Assembly (NCBI RefSeq): GCF_022605725.1
Contig: NC_065556.1
Span: forward strand, 28,813,140 to 28,877,139
Direction: 5' to 3'
DNA: 64,000 nt
Source: Anthonomus grandis grandis
Taxonomy: Eukaryota; Arthropoda; Insecta; Coleoptera; Curculionidae
Position 1 is the first letter of the stretch; each line of letters opens with the position of its first letter. A program made the position numbers and the translations under genes. The notes beneath the pieces were generated by a model. The model saw nothing but the letters and a program-made list of their open reading frames with translations, was not told the origin of the DNA and made no database searches. Shown here piece after piece: positions 10,934-22,849 of the stretch.

Positions 10934-13900
10934 AATGGTCCTCTCAGGAAAAAATGTCAAACTTGACCATTTTCGGACTATAAAAGTATGAAAAGCGGAA
11001 CTTTGAAAGGCCGTATCTTAGAAACTATAAGAGTTACGACTCTTTCAGTGGTACCAAACGATTCAGAAGGTTTCAAATATCCTAAAAATGTTGGACATTT
11101 TTTTTGAAAATTATTGGTTTTTCTAGGAAAAAATTTCAAATTTGTCCATTTTTTGGCCTATAAACGTTTGAAAAGCGGAATTTTGAAGGGCCATAGTGTG
11201 GAAACTATAAGAGGTACGACTGTTTCAGTGGTACCAAACGATTCAAAAGACTCCAAATATTCTAAAAATGTTGGAAAAGGTTTATGGAAATTATTGGTTC
11301 TCTTAGGAAAAAATGTCAAAGTTGACCATTTTCGGACTATAAAAGTATTAAAAGTGGAACTTTGAAATGCCGTATCTTGGAAACTATAAGAGGTACGACT
11401 GTTTCAGTGGTACCAAACGATTCAGAAGGTTTCAAATATCCTAAAAATGTTGGAATTTTTTTTTCGAAATAATTGGTTTTTCCAGGAAAAAAATTCAAAG
11501 TTGTCCATTTTTTGGCCTATAAACGTTTGAAAAGCGGAACTTTGAAGGGCCATAGTGTGGAAACTATAAGAGGTACGACTGTCTCAGTGGTACCAAACGA
11601 TTCAAAAGACTCCAAATATTCTAAAAATGTTGGAAAAGGTTTATGGAAATTATTGGTTCTCTTAGGAAAAAATGTCAAAGTTGACCATTTTCGGACTATA
11701 AAAGTATTAAAAGTGGAACTTTGAAATGCCGTATCTTGGAAACTATAAGAGGTACGACTGTTTCAGTGGTACCAAACGATTCAGAAGGTTTCAAATATCC
11801 TAAAAATGTTGGAATTTTTTTTTCGAAATAATTGGTTTTTCCAGGAAAAAAATTCAAAGTTGTCCATTTTTTGGCCTATAAACGTTTGAAAAGCGGAACT
11901 TTGAAGGGCCATAGTGTGGAAACTATAAGAGGTACGACTGTCTCAGTGGTACCAAACGATTCAGAAGGTTTCAAATATCCTAAAAATGTTGGACATTTTT
12001 TTTGAAAATTATTAGTTTTTCTAGGAAAAAATTTCAAATTTGTCTATTTTTTGGCCTATAAACGTTTGAAAAGAGGAACTTTGAAGGGCCATAGTGTGGA
12101 AACTATAAGAGGTACGACTGTTTCAGTGGTACCAAACGATTCAGAAGACTCCAGATATTCTAAAAATGTTAGAAAATGTTTTTGGAAATTATTGGTTCTC
12201 TCAGGAAAAAATGTCAAAGTTGACCATTTTCGGACTATAAAAGTATGAAAAGCGGAACTTTGAAAGGCCGTATCTTGGAAACTATAAGAGGTACGACTGT
12301 TCCAGTGGTGCCAAACGATTCAGAAGGTTCGAAATATTCTAAAAATGTTAGACATTTTTTTTGAAAATAATTGGTTTTCTCAGGAAAAAATGTCAAAGTT
12401 GACCATTTTTTGGCCCTTAAACGTTTGAAAAGCGGAACTTTAAAGGGCCATAGTGTAGAAACTATAAGAGGTACGACTGTTTCAGTGGTACCAAACAATT
12501 CAGAAGGTTTCAAATATCCTAAAAATGTTGGAAATTTTTTTGGAAATAATTGGTTTTTCCAGGAAAAAATTTCAAAGTTGTCCATTTTTTGGCCTATAAA
12601 CGTTTGAAAAGCGGAACTTTGAAGAGCCATAGTGTGGAAACTATATGAGGTACGACTGTTTCAGTGGTACCAAACGATTCAGAGGACTCCAAATATTCTA
12701 AAAATGTTGGAAAATGTTTTTGAAAATTATTGGTTCTCTCAGGAAAAAGTGTCAAAGTTGACCATTTTCGGACTATAAAAGTATGAAAAGCGGAACTTTG
12801 AAAGGCCGTATCTTGGGAACTATAAGAGGTACGACTGTTTCAGTGGCGCCAAACGATTCAGAAGACTCCAAATATTCTAAAAATGTTGGAAAATGTTTTT
12901 GGAAATTATTGGTTCTTTCAGGAAAAAATGTCAAAGTTGACCATTTTCGGACTATAAAAGTATGAAAAGCGGAACTTTGAAAGGCCGTATCTTGGGAACT
13001 ATAAGAGGTACGACTGTTTCAGTAGTGCCAAACGATTCAGAAAACTCCAAATATTCTAAAAATGTTGAAAAGTTTTTTTGAAAATTATTGGTTTTTCCAG
13101 GAAAAAATTTCAAAATTGTCCATTTTTTGGCCTATAAACGTTTGAAAAGCGGAACTTTGAAGGGCCATAGTGTAAAAACTATAAGAGGTACGACTGTTTC
13201 AGTGGTACCAAACGATTTAGAAGACTCCAAGTATTCTAAAAATGTTGGAAAATGTTTTTGGAAATTATTGGTTCTCTCAGGAAAAAATGTCAAAATTGAC
13301 GATTTTCGGACTATAAAAGTATGAAAAGCGGAACTTTGAAAGGCCGTATCTTGGAAACTGTAAGAGGTATGACTGTTTCAGTAGTACCAAACGATTCAGA
13401 AGGTTTCAAATATCCTAAAAATGTTGGAATTTTTTTTTTGGAAATTATTGGTTCTCTCAGGAAAAAATGTCAAAGTTGACCATTTTTTGGCCTATAAACG
13501 TTTGAAAAGCGGAACTTTAAAGGGCCATAGTGTGGAAACTATAAGAGGTACGACTGTTTCAGTGGTACCAAACGATTCAGAAGACTCCAAGTATTCTAAA
13601 AATGTTGGAAAATGTTTTTGGAAATTATTGGTTCTCTCAGGAAAAAATTTCAAAATTGACGATTTTCGGACTATAAAAGTATGAAAAGCGGAACTTTGAA
13701 AGGCCGTATCTTGGGAACTATAAGAGGTACGACTATTTCACTGGTACCAAACGATTTAAAAGATTTCAAATATCCAAAAAATGTTGGAAATTTTTTTTGG
13801 AAATTATTGGTTATTCCAGGAAAAAATTTCAAAGTTGTCCATTTTTTGGCCTATAAACGTTTGAAAAGTGGAACTTTGAAGGGCCATAGTGTGGAAACTA

Positions 13901-15068
13901 TAAGAGGTACGACTGTTTGAGTGGTACCAAACGATTCAGATGACTCCAAATATTCTAAAAAAGTTGGAAAATGTTTTTGGAAATTATTGGTTCTCTCAGG
14001 AAAAAATGTCAAAGTTGAGCATTTTTTGGCCTATAAACGTTTGAAAAGTGGAACTTTAAAGGGCCATAGTGTGGAAACTATAAGAGGTACGACTGTTTCA
14101 GTGATAGCAAACGATTCAGAAGGTTTCAAATATCCTAAAAATGTTGAGAAAATGTTTTTGGAAATTATTGGTTCTCTCAGGAAAAAATGTCAAAGTTGAC
14201 CATTTTCAGACTATAAAAGTATGAAAAGCAGAACTTTGAAAGGCCGTATCTTGGAAACTATAAGAGGTACGACTGTTCCAGTGGTGTCAAATGATTCAGA
14301 AGGTTCGAAATATTCTAAAAATGTTGGAAAGTTTTTTTGAAAACTATTGGTTTTTCCAGGAAAAAATTTCAAAGTTGTCCATTTTTTGGCCTATAAACGT
14401 TTGAAAAGCGGAACTTTGAAGGGCCATAGTGTGGAAACTATAAGAGGTACGACTGTCTCAGTGGTACCAGACGATTCAGAAGACTCCAAGTATTCTAAAA
14501 ATGTTGGAAAATGTTTTTGGAAATTATTGGTTCTCTCAGGAAAAAATGTCAAAATTGACCATTTTTTGGCCTATAAACGTTTGAAAAGCGGAAATTTGAA
14601 AGGCCATATTGTAAAAACTATAAGAGGTACGACTGTTTCAGTGGTACCAAACGATTCAGAAGACTCCAAATATTCCAAAAATGTTGGAAAATGTTTTTGG
14701 AAATTATTGGTTCTCTCAGGAAAAAATGTCAAAATTGACCATTTTCGGACTATAAAAGTATGAAAAGCGGAACTTTGAAAGGCTGTATCTTGGAAACTAT
14801 AAGAGGTACGACTGTTTCAGTGGTACCAAACGATTCAGAAGGTTTCAAATATCCTAAAAATGTTAAACATTTTTTTTGGAAATTATTGGTTTTTCCAGGA
14901 AAAATTTCAAAGTTGTCCATTTTTTGGCCTATAAACATTTGAAAAGAGGAACTTTGAAGGGCCATAGTGTGAAAACTATAAGAGGTACGACTGTTTCAGT
15001 GGTACCAAACGATTCAGAAGGTTCCAAATACTCTAAAAATGTCGGAATTTTTTTTTGGGAATTATGGG
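10934..15068 (+). repeat. satellite array, 23 units of about 180 bp in two variants
   Basis: The landmark 'ggtacgactg' recurs 23 times, first at 11033 and last at 14984, with spacings of 179-181 bp. Two unit types alternate irregularly: A ('ctataaaagtatgaaaagcgg...ggccgtatcttgg', 10 copies) and B ('cctataaacgtttgaaaagcgg...ggccatagtgtgg', 13 copies). Between 11033 and 11931 the A-B pair repeats as a near-identical 359-bp dimer, a sign of recent local duplication. Every unit holds the dyad 'ggtacgactg' - ttt - 'cagtggtacc', a 10-bp stem with one mismatch, apart from scattered substitutions. Many ORFs appear on both strands, because 180 is a multiple of three, but they carry only this repeat. 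Confidence 0.95.
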
Positions 15069-16500
15069 AAAAAATTAATTTATTTTCAGATATCAAATGA
15101 TATTTAAAAAACAAGATGCATATAGTTACTTGGTTTAAATGGAGTGAAGTGGCTTAATAACTTGCAGAATTTTATATTACAATCTGAGACTGTAGTGCAG
15201 GCATAACCTTGCCCCAATTTAGCAACCTTACTATAACCCATATTTACCAGAAGAACCAAACGTCATCAATAACACATCTAATCTAAGTTGAATAGAGGGT
15301 TGTGGTCAATGTAACGTTAATTCAATTCAACAGAAACAACATTATCTTAATTATGACAATGTGCCATCTCGTCAACTTTCATTCAACTGTTGTTACAGGG
15401 TCGGAAAGTATCGAACATTCAACGTTGATTCAACAACATCTTGCTATCTTATTTAATGATAATTAAATGGTGTTTTTCTATTGAAGTAGAGTTGAAAAAA
15501 AAGTGAAAAAATTCAATGTCCGTTCTTATACCTCAATTTTTCCAATTCTCATCCAACACTTAACACTTACATCCTAACTAAACATTTTTTTCAGACTTTT
15601 ATAAAGGACGTGTTAGAAATTAATATTAAAAACATCGATAACTAACTGTTCATACAAAGTCTACCTCTATCCGGTTTTGACGTTGTAAAATGCGCGTTAT
15701 GGTCGCATAATTAGCGCTTAAAATATTCGAGTTTACTGTTCGCATTGGTTTATAGAAAAACACGACTATATTTAGACATTACGATGAATATCCATTATCA
15801 TAATTTGCAAACTTTTTAATCTAGATTATATAATAGGTTTTCTCATGCTATTTCACATATTCAGTGAAGAATAATTGTTGTTTATATAATGTGGCGATTG
15901 CTTCAGGATTTTCTCATCATTTATTTATATGTGCTACCACCCATGTGTAGAAAACTTTAAAGTATTATAGCATAACAATTGTATTATTTGCTTTAGGCGC
16001 CATAGACAGTGGGTGTAATAAACAACGAGTTTTTCTACTCTCCTTGTCACATTATTCAGTTTAAAAAGAACTTAATTAAAACAACAACAAATTATTCAAG
16101 GAGAATTGTAGGCATTCGTTTAAGAAGTACAGTTGTACAGTACAGAAAGGAAAGTCTATGCTGCTACCATAAAAATAATCTTAATAATAATTATATTTAA
16201 ATTCTATGCAAGTAATTGGCTGGAACTATACGCTCGTATAGTAGAATGGGTTACAATTAACTTTCAGATAAACGTTTCCTGTTTTCGGTGGAAATTTATA
16301 TGGACAAAATCCGAAAATCCGAAATCCGTTTCGTTGACCCAGAAATTTCGTGGTCCAGAATCTGGAAATAGCTCGCCACTTTACCGCGAGAGAATCCTCG
16401 TTTTTCCCGATGCAGTCACTATACGGATTAAGTAGGTGACTCAAACGTAACAATATTTTCGTGTTTTTTTTTCTTTTTGTGTTCAGAGACAAGTTTATTT
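15069..16500. other. unassigned stretch after the satellite
   Basis: I see no supported gene. Around 15290-15430 several copies of 'attcaac'/'gttgaat' occur in both orientations, without a clear unit. An ORF pair at 16009-16435 has no recognisable domain. Confidence 0.35.
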
Positions 16501-16945
16501 CCTAAAATCATTGAAGGGACTTCCCAGGAAGAGCATAATGTCTGAGGGAGTAAATTGATTTTTCTAAAACATTTTCGTAAACAGTTGAATGCCCAGAAAA
16601 ATAAATTTACTCTTCCATGCTTTCTGTTCTATTGGGCTTTTCCTGAGGGAAGCACAGAGCATTGAAGAGCAAACATATAAAATGGTTCCTGAGGGATTCG
16701 TAAGACATTAAAGCTTCTGGTCAAGTTCAGAAAGCCTGGAAGAAGATATATATTACTCTGGAAAAATAGATCTGCTCTTCCAGGCTTTCTGATATCTGGG
16801 GTTTTCCTGAGGATTCCTTTTTTAAGACATTAAGAGCTCTCGGAGAAGAACAGAGAGCCTGGAAGAATAAATGTATGACTTAGATTTTTTTAAGGGACTT
16901 TTCAGGAAGAGCAGAATGTCTGAAAGAGTAATTTTGTTATTCTCG
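16500..16945. repeat. irregular short repeats with 'gcctggaaga' palindromes
   Basis: Related blocks recur: 'gggacttcccaggaagagca' (about 16514) and 'gggacttttcaggaagagca' (about 16893); 'tcttccaggctttctg' and variants (16611, 16776); 'gacattaa.gcttct' (16703, 16827). The arms 'cagaaagcctggaaga' (16728-16743) and their exact complement (16776-16791) form a perfect 16-bp inverted repeat with a 32-nt loop. Confidence 0.7.
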
Positions 16946-16949
16946 TCAG

Positions 16950-17885
16950 AGAATCGGCCTAAATTTAGAGACAAGACTTTACTGGAATATGTTGTAAGAA
17001 TGCGCAAGAGTAGACATTAATATAAAGAGATTAGTAAATGTTTAATGTGTAAAAAGGCTCATAACTTGAGAACAAATTGGGGAAAGTTTAAAAAAATGAC
17101 TCTGGATAAATGATTTGAGTCCAACATGTTTTGACTTTAAATCAAATAGGTATGGTTTAATTATTAGTCCAAATATCGTAATTTTTTTTTCTATGGTAGG
17201 TGGTAATGCGGAGTTTTGCATATTATTACATATAGTTTATATATCTAATTTTAAGTTACTAACTTAGTTTTTAGGTCAGTTTTTTAACCTTCATAACAAA
17301 AACACTTGACATTTTGTATTTAGTAACCCAATAGAAGTCCTTTAGTGAAATGAATTTTCTAAATATAATAAAGGAATAAATGAAGTATAATAGTCCTTTT
17401 TGTCGTCGGGTTATATAGCATATAGTTGTAAAATTGATTGTATATAATTTGTATATTGAGCAAATAAAGAAGTTTGATTTGAAGTAGGTAAGATTATGGT
17501 TGTGATGGTATCTTAGCTAAATTGATTTAATATTTTACCCATTTATTTCAAGTTGTATTCGTCATATCATAAGTTGCTGTTTAGAAATTGAGAGACATAA
17601 TATAAAAATCTATTTTAATAAGACTCCTCCCTACCCAAAGTTAGTAAACCGGAGAATTTTTAGACTTATGTCAATTGTTCCAACTTTATCAAAAATTTTT
17701 ATAAAAATATTTATATCGGTTCTATGAAAACTATATAAAAAATTAAATAATTTCCAATTGGCTGTGATATTTTTCAACTGATACATCAGGTTGTGACAGT
17801 ATAACATTTTCAGATCGTGTTCATCACATATTTTTAATTCTATGACCAATACTATAAATACACATTTCCTTTAAAAATACTTTAC
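16950..17885. other. AT-rich stretch, unassigned
   Basis: No gene is supported. The end around 17430-17480 ('gagcaaataaagaagtttga') could be a polyadenylation region or a LINE 3' end. Confidence 0.3.
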
Positions 17886-18580
17886 AGCATCTACGGTCAA
17901 TCAGGTTGTTGCCAATAAGGACTAAGATTTTTTTAATTTTTAAAATTGCGTCAAAAACATTATTCAAAGTTTAAAAATTTAAATTTTACTTTCCAGCCAT
18001 ATACAAAGAAATTGCCATTGTAACTACCTAATTTTCATTAAATAATTCTTAATTTTATTTTGATTGATATTTTCTCTATTTTAAATATCCCTGAAGACGT
18101 CATTAGAAAGAAATCCGCAATAAATATAACATTAGTTGATGCGAGACATGAAAATAAATTTTTTTTAATGGTGACACCCCCAAAAATTCTATTACCTCTT
18201 ATGGTAGCGGTGCTAAGCATTCGTTCTTTTCTTTACAATTTTTTAGCATCCACGGTCAATCAGTTTGTTGCCAATAAGGACTAAGATTTTTTCATTTTCA
18301 AAATTTCGTCAAAAATAATATTCAAAGTTTGCAAATTTTAAGAAAGAATTCTTAATTTAATTGTGATTGATATTTTCCCTATTTTAAATACCCTTAAGAA
18401 GTCATTAGAAAAAAATGCGCAATAAATAAAAAAATTATATAATATTAATTGATGCGAGAAGTGAAAATTAAAATTTTTTCATGGTAACACCCCCAAAAAT
18501 TCTATTACCTCTTATGGGAGCGGTGCTAAGCATGCGTTTTTTTCTTTACAATTTTTTTGCATTTTTAATTATTAAAAGGG
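17886..18580 (+). repeat. two tandem copies of a module of about 350 bp upstream of a LINE fragment
   Basis: Copy 1 (about 17886-18245) and copy 2 (18246-about 18580) both start 'cggtcaatcag.ttgttgccaataaggactaag' and run to 'tctttacaattttt'. A third copy lies at 21393-21720. Within the module an open plus frame reads ILNIPEDVIRKKSAINITL; I do not recognise it. The second half of copy 1 and all of copy 3 are closest to each other. Confidence 0.75.
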
Positions 18581-18900
18581 ATGTATATGCCCACTTATCT
18601 AAGTATTTTACACAAAATATTTTTTTACTTGTCCAACAATCTAGATTTAGAAAGGGGTATAGTACTGCTGATACCCTTTTGAATATAAGGGATATAATTG
18701 CAAAAACTCTCGATAAAAAGCTTGCAGTAATTTTGATAGCATTAAACTATGGTGACTTAATGGTGGCAAAGTTAAAATATTATCCTTGGTATTTCTAGAC
18801 TTTTCCAAAGCTTTTGATAATATGGATCAAATGTGGAAAGCAAGACTACTATGGATTAGATCAGACTGTAGTCATGTTGTTTCAGGTATATCTTAAGAAA
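18581..18900 (+). pseudogene. LINE reverse transcriptase fragment
   Basis: The plus frame reads HLSKYFTQN then FRKGYSTADTLLNIRDIIAKTLDKK, and in another frame VFLDFSKAFDN at about 18790, which are RT motifs of a Jockey-like LINE. A stretch of about 25 codons between them does not fit the RT fold, and the frame changes. It is truncated by the candidate element that begins at about 18937. Confidence 0.75.
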
Positions 18901-19329
18901 TGAGTAATTGTATTAAAGAAATAATTAAAGCCACTACACTGAACAAAATAGGGGGAAATATACCAAATAAATTTATTATTAATTACCAATTGTATTCTGT
19001 AGAAGCCCAAACTTTAGTAATTTTTTAAAGAATATGGAACTTTACTTTGTAAAACATACAAAATACAAAATATCATTTGTAAAATTTATTTTGCATGTAA
19101 TTTTAACAAGATACAAAGTAATATTTTAGTTTACACGGTAAAAATACGTAAACAAAACGGAAAAATACATATATTTTGTAAAATTACATAATTCGCTACG
19201 TAAATTAACAGACGCCACCAAATACGCCATACCTATACTCAGCTAATTTAGGCTAATTCGGCGTTTGCCGTTTGTTTAGTCACACCTCGCACCAAAATTA
19301 TTAATGGGATAAAGTATTGCGTATTAGTG

Positions 19330-19381
19330 CATTGGTTAAGTGAATTTTGTTCATCTTGTTTAAGTTTTTGTGATAATACAG
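19330..19381 (+). other. candidate 5' UTR exon of the SAMD3-like gene
   Basis: The sequence ends in 'aatacag' followed by a canonical donor gtaagt at 19382. The next intron would end at an AG shortly before the ATG at 19483 (for example 'ttcaaaag' at about 19449). The transcription start is not determined. Confidence 0.4.
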
Positions 19382-19482
19382 GTAAGTAAATATTATATTC
19401 ATGTTTTTATGTAGTATTTGCTCGATTAAATTCATTAATATTCAAAAGTATAATAAGCATTTGTATATACACCGAAATCTTA

Positions 19483-20223
19483 ATGGATTATTCCAAGATA
19501 AGGAATTTTCCTAAATATATTCCTATAATCAGGGAAACTAATGAAAAATGGCCATTACTATTTTCATCACCATCTCTCTTTTGGCATTTTCAAGAATTAA
19601 CAGGTGCTGATATTCACCTACTCAATGGAATAAATGAGAAAGCTGATAAAATCACAAAGTGCCTTAAACTCCCCAAAGACGCTGATTTAGAAGAAAATGT
19701 ATCAATAGAACAGCAACTAATTAAAAATTTAATACACCACTTCAAGGAAGATATTGTATTTTTGATATCTCAAAGAGAGGCAAGTGACATTTTTTATAAA
19801 TAAAAAAAAACTAAAAACTACATGACTCCAACCTTAATTACAACTGTAATATTATTTTTTATTTTAAATATATTTTTTTTATTCCAGGTCCAAATAAATT
19901 TAAACGACAACGATGTTTATCCCGACAGTTTGCCACTAACGCTTATAATTCTAAAGCAAGGTAAATAATTTATGCCTTAGAAGTATCAAACAATAACATA
20001 TACTTATCTTATTATTTTAGAACACAAAAATTGCTTTTATGTTTTGGTTGAACGTCAAATAATACAGGCACATGGCTACACCACTTTTCTGGAGGCCCTA
20101 AAAGTTCTTCTTGCCTTGTACTTTGTACTAATCTCGGTTTACCCGAAAAAACTAGAAACTACCCTCCAAATTGGAATTTCTTCAAAGATATTTTCTAAAA
20201 CTTCACCCCGATCAGGGAAGTAA
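19483..20223 (+). CDS. SAMD3-like C-terminal-domain protein, three exons, 190 aa
   Basis: Exon 1 is 19483-19779 (ATG, 99 codons), exon 2 is 19888-19960 and exon 3 is 20021-20223 with stop TAA. Intron 1 (108 bp) has donor GAG|GCAAGT and acceptor ttccag, a GC-AG intron. Intron 2 (60 bp) is gtaaat...attttag. The reading phases join without a stop, and an unspliced reading stops at 19801. The protein has no signal peptide or membrane segment that I can see. Features such as FWHFQELTGADIHLL, FYVLVERQIIQ and the late tyrosine-proline block ISVYPKKLETTLQIG resemble the C-terminal part of multi-copy vertebrate and invertebrate proteins annotated 'sterile alpha motif domain-containing protein 3-like'. 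No SAM domain is present here and the function is unknown. AATAAA follows at about 20276. The similarity is recalled, not searched. Confidence 0.7.
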
Positions 20224-20656
20224 AGCCAGGCAGGTATCTAATAGCCTAAAGAAGGTTTTTTTGTCTAATGAATTCAATAAAAAATAAAAAACATAATAAG
20301 TACCTATAATATATATTTGTTATATTATTATGCATAATATGTATATTTTTTATGTAGAAAAAATTTTTTTTTGTTAACATGTTACATGCCATGTAATGTT
20401 ATTTATTTTGTTTACGTATAAGTACCTACGACAATAATTTGATGGAAGAAGAAGGTACATATTTCCTATATTTTGTTTTATTATTATTAGAATAATAGGT
20501 TTTTGTTAGACAGTGTGATTTTAAAGTCGAGTTTTTGTTCTTTTAACAAAAGATTAAGATCACCTTACTCGCCTGTTAAAAGGAAAAAATCAACTAAAGA
20601 TTGCCTTTTTGTTAGTTGTTTATACCATTTCAAATTATATATATATTTTTATACCC

Positions 20657-20693
20657 TTATTTAACTATATAGGGCCCATATATAGTTAAATAA
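20657..20693. repeat. 37-bp near-perfect palindrome
   Basis: Arms 'ttatttaactatat' (20657-20670) and 'atatagttaaataa' (20680-20693) surround a 9-nt centre containing GGGCCC. Confidence 0.9.
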
Positions 20694-20950
20694 AAGAAGT
20701 AAAGCGCGTGTTTTCTGTTCGTACCCTTAGAAGTTTTAGCTAATGTCTTAAAATCTCAACTCTCTACATTTAAAATTAAATCTATAGTTTGAACGCTATT
20801 CTGGTTAAGTGTTAATATACCCTATATGTACCAGAATGTTAAATTATTATTTTTTTAATATATACTTAATTATATAAAATTTAAAGATTTTGTTGTTTAA
20901 TTTCATACGTACATATACGAAATTTATCCATTTTATTTTATTATATTTTT

Positions 20951-21050
20951 TAAGTAATATTGAATTACCAAATTTAACAATCATATCCTGTTTGAGTTAT
21001 ATAATATAAGCAGGATCTGATTGGTAAATTATGTAACTCTATATTACTTA
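20951..21050. repeat. imperfect hairpin with 40-bp arms
   Basis: Arms 20951-20990 and 21011-21050 are inverted copies with a few mismatches, around a 20-nt loop. The outermost ('taagtaatat' with 'atattactta') and innermost ('atcctg' with 'caggat') blocks pair exactly. No coding content. Confidence 0.85.
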
Positions 21051-21392
21051 AAAGTATAATAATTTAAATTCAGTATAAATAATACAATATATATTTTGTA
21101 ATTTTTATAAATAAAATTGGTAACATCGTTTGTTTCTTTAAATTATTATGGATTTTTACAGTATTTGAACGGAAAATTTACAAATTTTAATTGGTAAATT
21201 TACATTACATATTACTAATGATTATTACTTAAAATATTCTGTATTTTCATATTCACAATTGTTTTGTAATTATATGGAATACGGATTGGTCACAAAATTA
21301 CTTAAACTAAATACTGAATTTTACGAATCCTTCTTATCAGTGTAGAAACAGTCTAATCCTATACTGAAATTTTATAATCCTAATGCTTAACA

Positions 21393-21720
21393 GTATCTAT
21401 GGTCAATCAGTGTGTTGCCGCCAATAATGACTAAGATTTTTTAATTTTCAAAATTTCGTCAAAAATAATATTCAAAGTTTGCAAATTTTGAGAAAGAATT
21501 CCTAATTTTATTTTGATTAATATTTTCTCTATTTTAAATATCCCTGAAGAGGTCATTAGAAAGAAATCCGCAATAAATATAACATTAGTTGATGCGAGAA
21601 ATGAAAATCAAAATTTTTTCATGGTAACAGCCCCAAAAATTCTATTACCTCTTATGGGAGCGGTGCTAAGCATGCGTTCTTTTCTTTACAATTTTTTTGC
21701 ATTTTTAATTATTAAGAGAG
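21393..21720 (+). repeat. third copy of the 350-bp module
   Basis: Highly similar to 17886-18580, including the open frame with RKKSAINITLVDAR and the 'cttatgggagcggtgctaag' block. Like copy 2 it lies directly before a LINE reverse transcriptase fragment. Confidence 0.8.
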
Positions 21721-22420
21721 GATTGTATATGTATATGGCCAATATCTTAGTATTTTACACAAAATAATTTTTTATTTGTCCAACAATCTGGACTTAGAAA
21801 GGGGTATGGTACTACTGATACCCTTTTAAATATAACGGACATAATTGCAAAAGTTCTCGATAAAAAGGTTGCAGTAATTTCGATAGCATTAGACTATGGC
21901 GACTTACTGGTGGCAAAGTAAAAATTTGACGGTTTTAATGACATTGTTATTTAGCTACTCGAATAGTACCTATGCATTCAAAATAGTTATTCCGATTAAT
22001 AAATAATTATTTCTGTGGTTCCTCAGGGCTCGGATTTAGGTCCACTTTTATTTCTTTTATTTACCTGTGGTTCATCTAAAATTAATGCGTCAGATGTTTA
22101 CCAATATGCCGATGATACTCATATTTACTATTTTCAACGAAACAATATTGAAGAAGCCTCTTGTGGTATAAATTCAATCATAGAGCATAATCTTATTATT
22201 AACTTTAGCAAAACAAGGATGGTAGTGTTTGGCTTTAAAAATAAACAAGTAAATATTATGAATAAGATGCATATTGGAGTAAATGGCTTTCAACTGGTTT
22301 TTTCCAAAAATGCCAAAACTTTGGGATATACATATTAATTTTTAAACATATTTAAAATCTTGCAGAATCATTAGTTCTCTCAGTAATAAATTATGGCCTA
22401 ATCGTCTATTATCCCTCTTT
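21721..22420 (+). pseudogene. LINE reverse transcriptase fragment, second copy
   Basis: Motifs in order: GLRKGYGTTDTLLNI and DKKVAVISIALDYGDL (21785-21915), VPQGSDLGPLLFLLF (about 22015-22065), YQYADDTHIYYF (about 22100) and HNLIINFSKTRMVVFGFK (about 22185-22250). The catalytic YADD is intact. However, the region between the first two blocks and the PQG block is missing and the frame changes. It shares the module and the QSG-like start with the copy at 18581, which implies duplication of the locus or two insertions of the same family. Confidence 0.85.
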
Positions 22421-22849
22421 TGACTAGCTTTGTATAACCAAGAGTTATTTTATAAAAAGCAATAATTCATAAAATGTCATGTGCATTATCATTATATTAT
22501 TAAATCATTTGTTTTTTATGATTTCTATGACTATAAGTAATATCTGTAGCGTTTTTTCCTTAAAGTAAGATCAAGATTTTCTTTAATAGACACATTTAAC
22601 TTTAAGTTAAAAAGGCAGTTTATTGTTATAAAAAAATCAAAAAATTACGTAGAAGAAACTGAAAAACAATTAAAACGCATGATTCAACCGCATATTGATA
22701 AAAACAAGAACCTCATATAACATCCACCAAACCCTAATAAACAACAATTCCGCACTTTATATCTCTACTCTCCGAGTCTCCTCATTCAATCAATGGACCC
22801 AATAAAGACGCATCCTGATCAAACTAAACTCGCTAAATTCATTCTAAAA
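22421..22849. other. AT-rich stretch, unassigned
   Basis: I see no gene or repeat. Confidence 0.3.

Larger units (their letters stand above)
18937..21341. mobile_element. candidate 2.4-kb element carrying the SAMD3-like gene
   Basis: The left boundary reads TA-CACTGA (CACTGA from about 18937) and the right boundary reads TCAGTG-TA (ending about 21341), so short inverted ends sit next to TA on both sides. Subterminal blocks on both sides share 'acggaaaa' followed by 'tttgtaaaatt'-like and 'ttacat' sequence in direct orientation. The interior holds the three-exon gene plus two strong palindromes. The terminal match is only 6 bp and no transposase is present, so this is a hypothesis. A host gene beside unrelated repeats is the main alternative. 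Confidence 0.3.

Noticed and set aside
11114..15114. many ORFs of 60-138 codons on both strands
   Set aside because: All are the 180-bp satellite in translation; none extends beyond the array.
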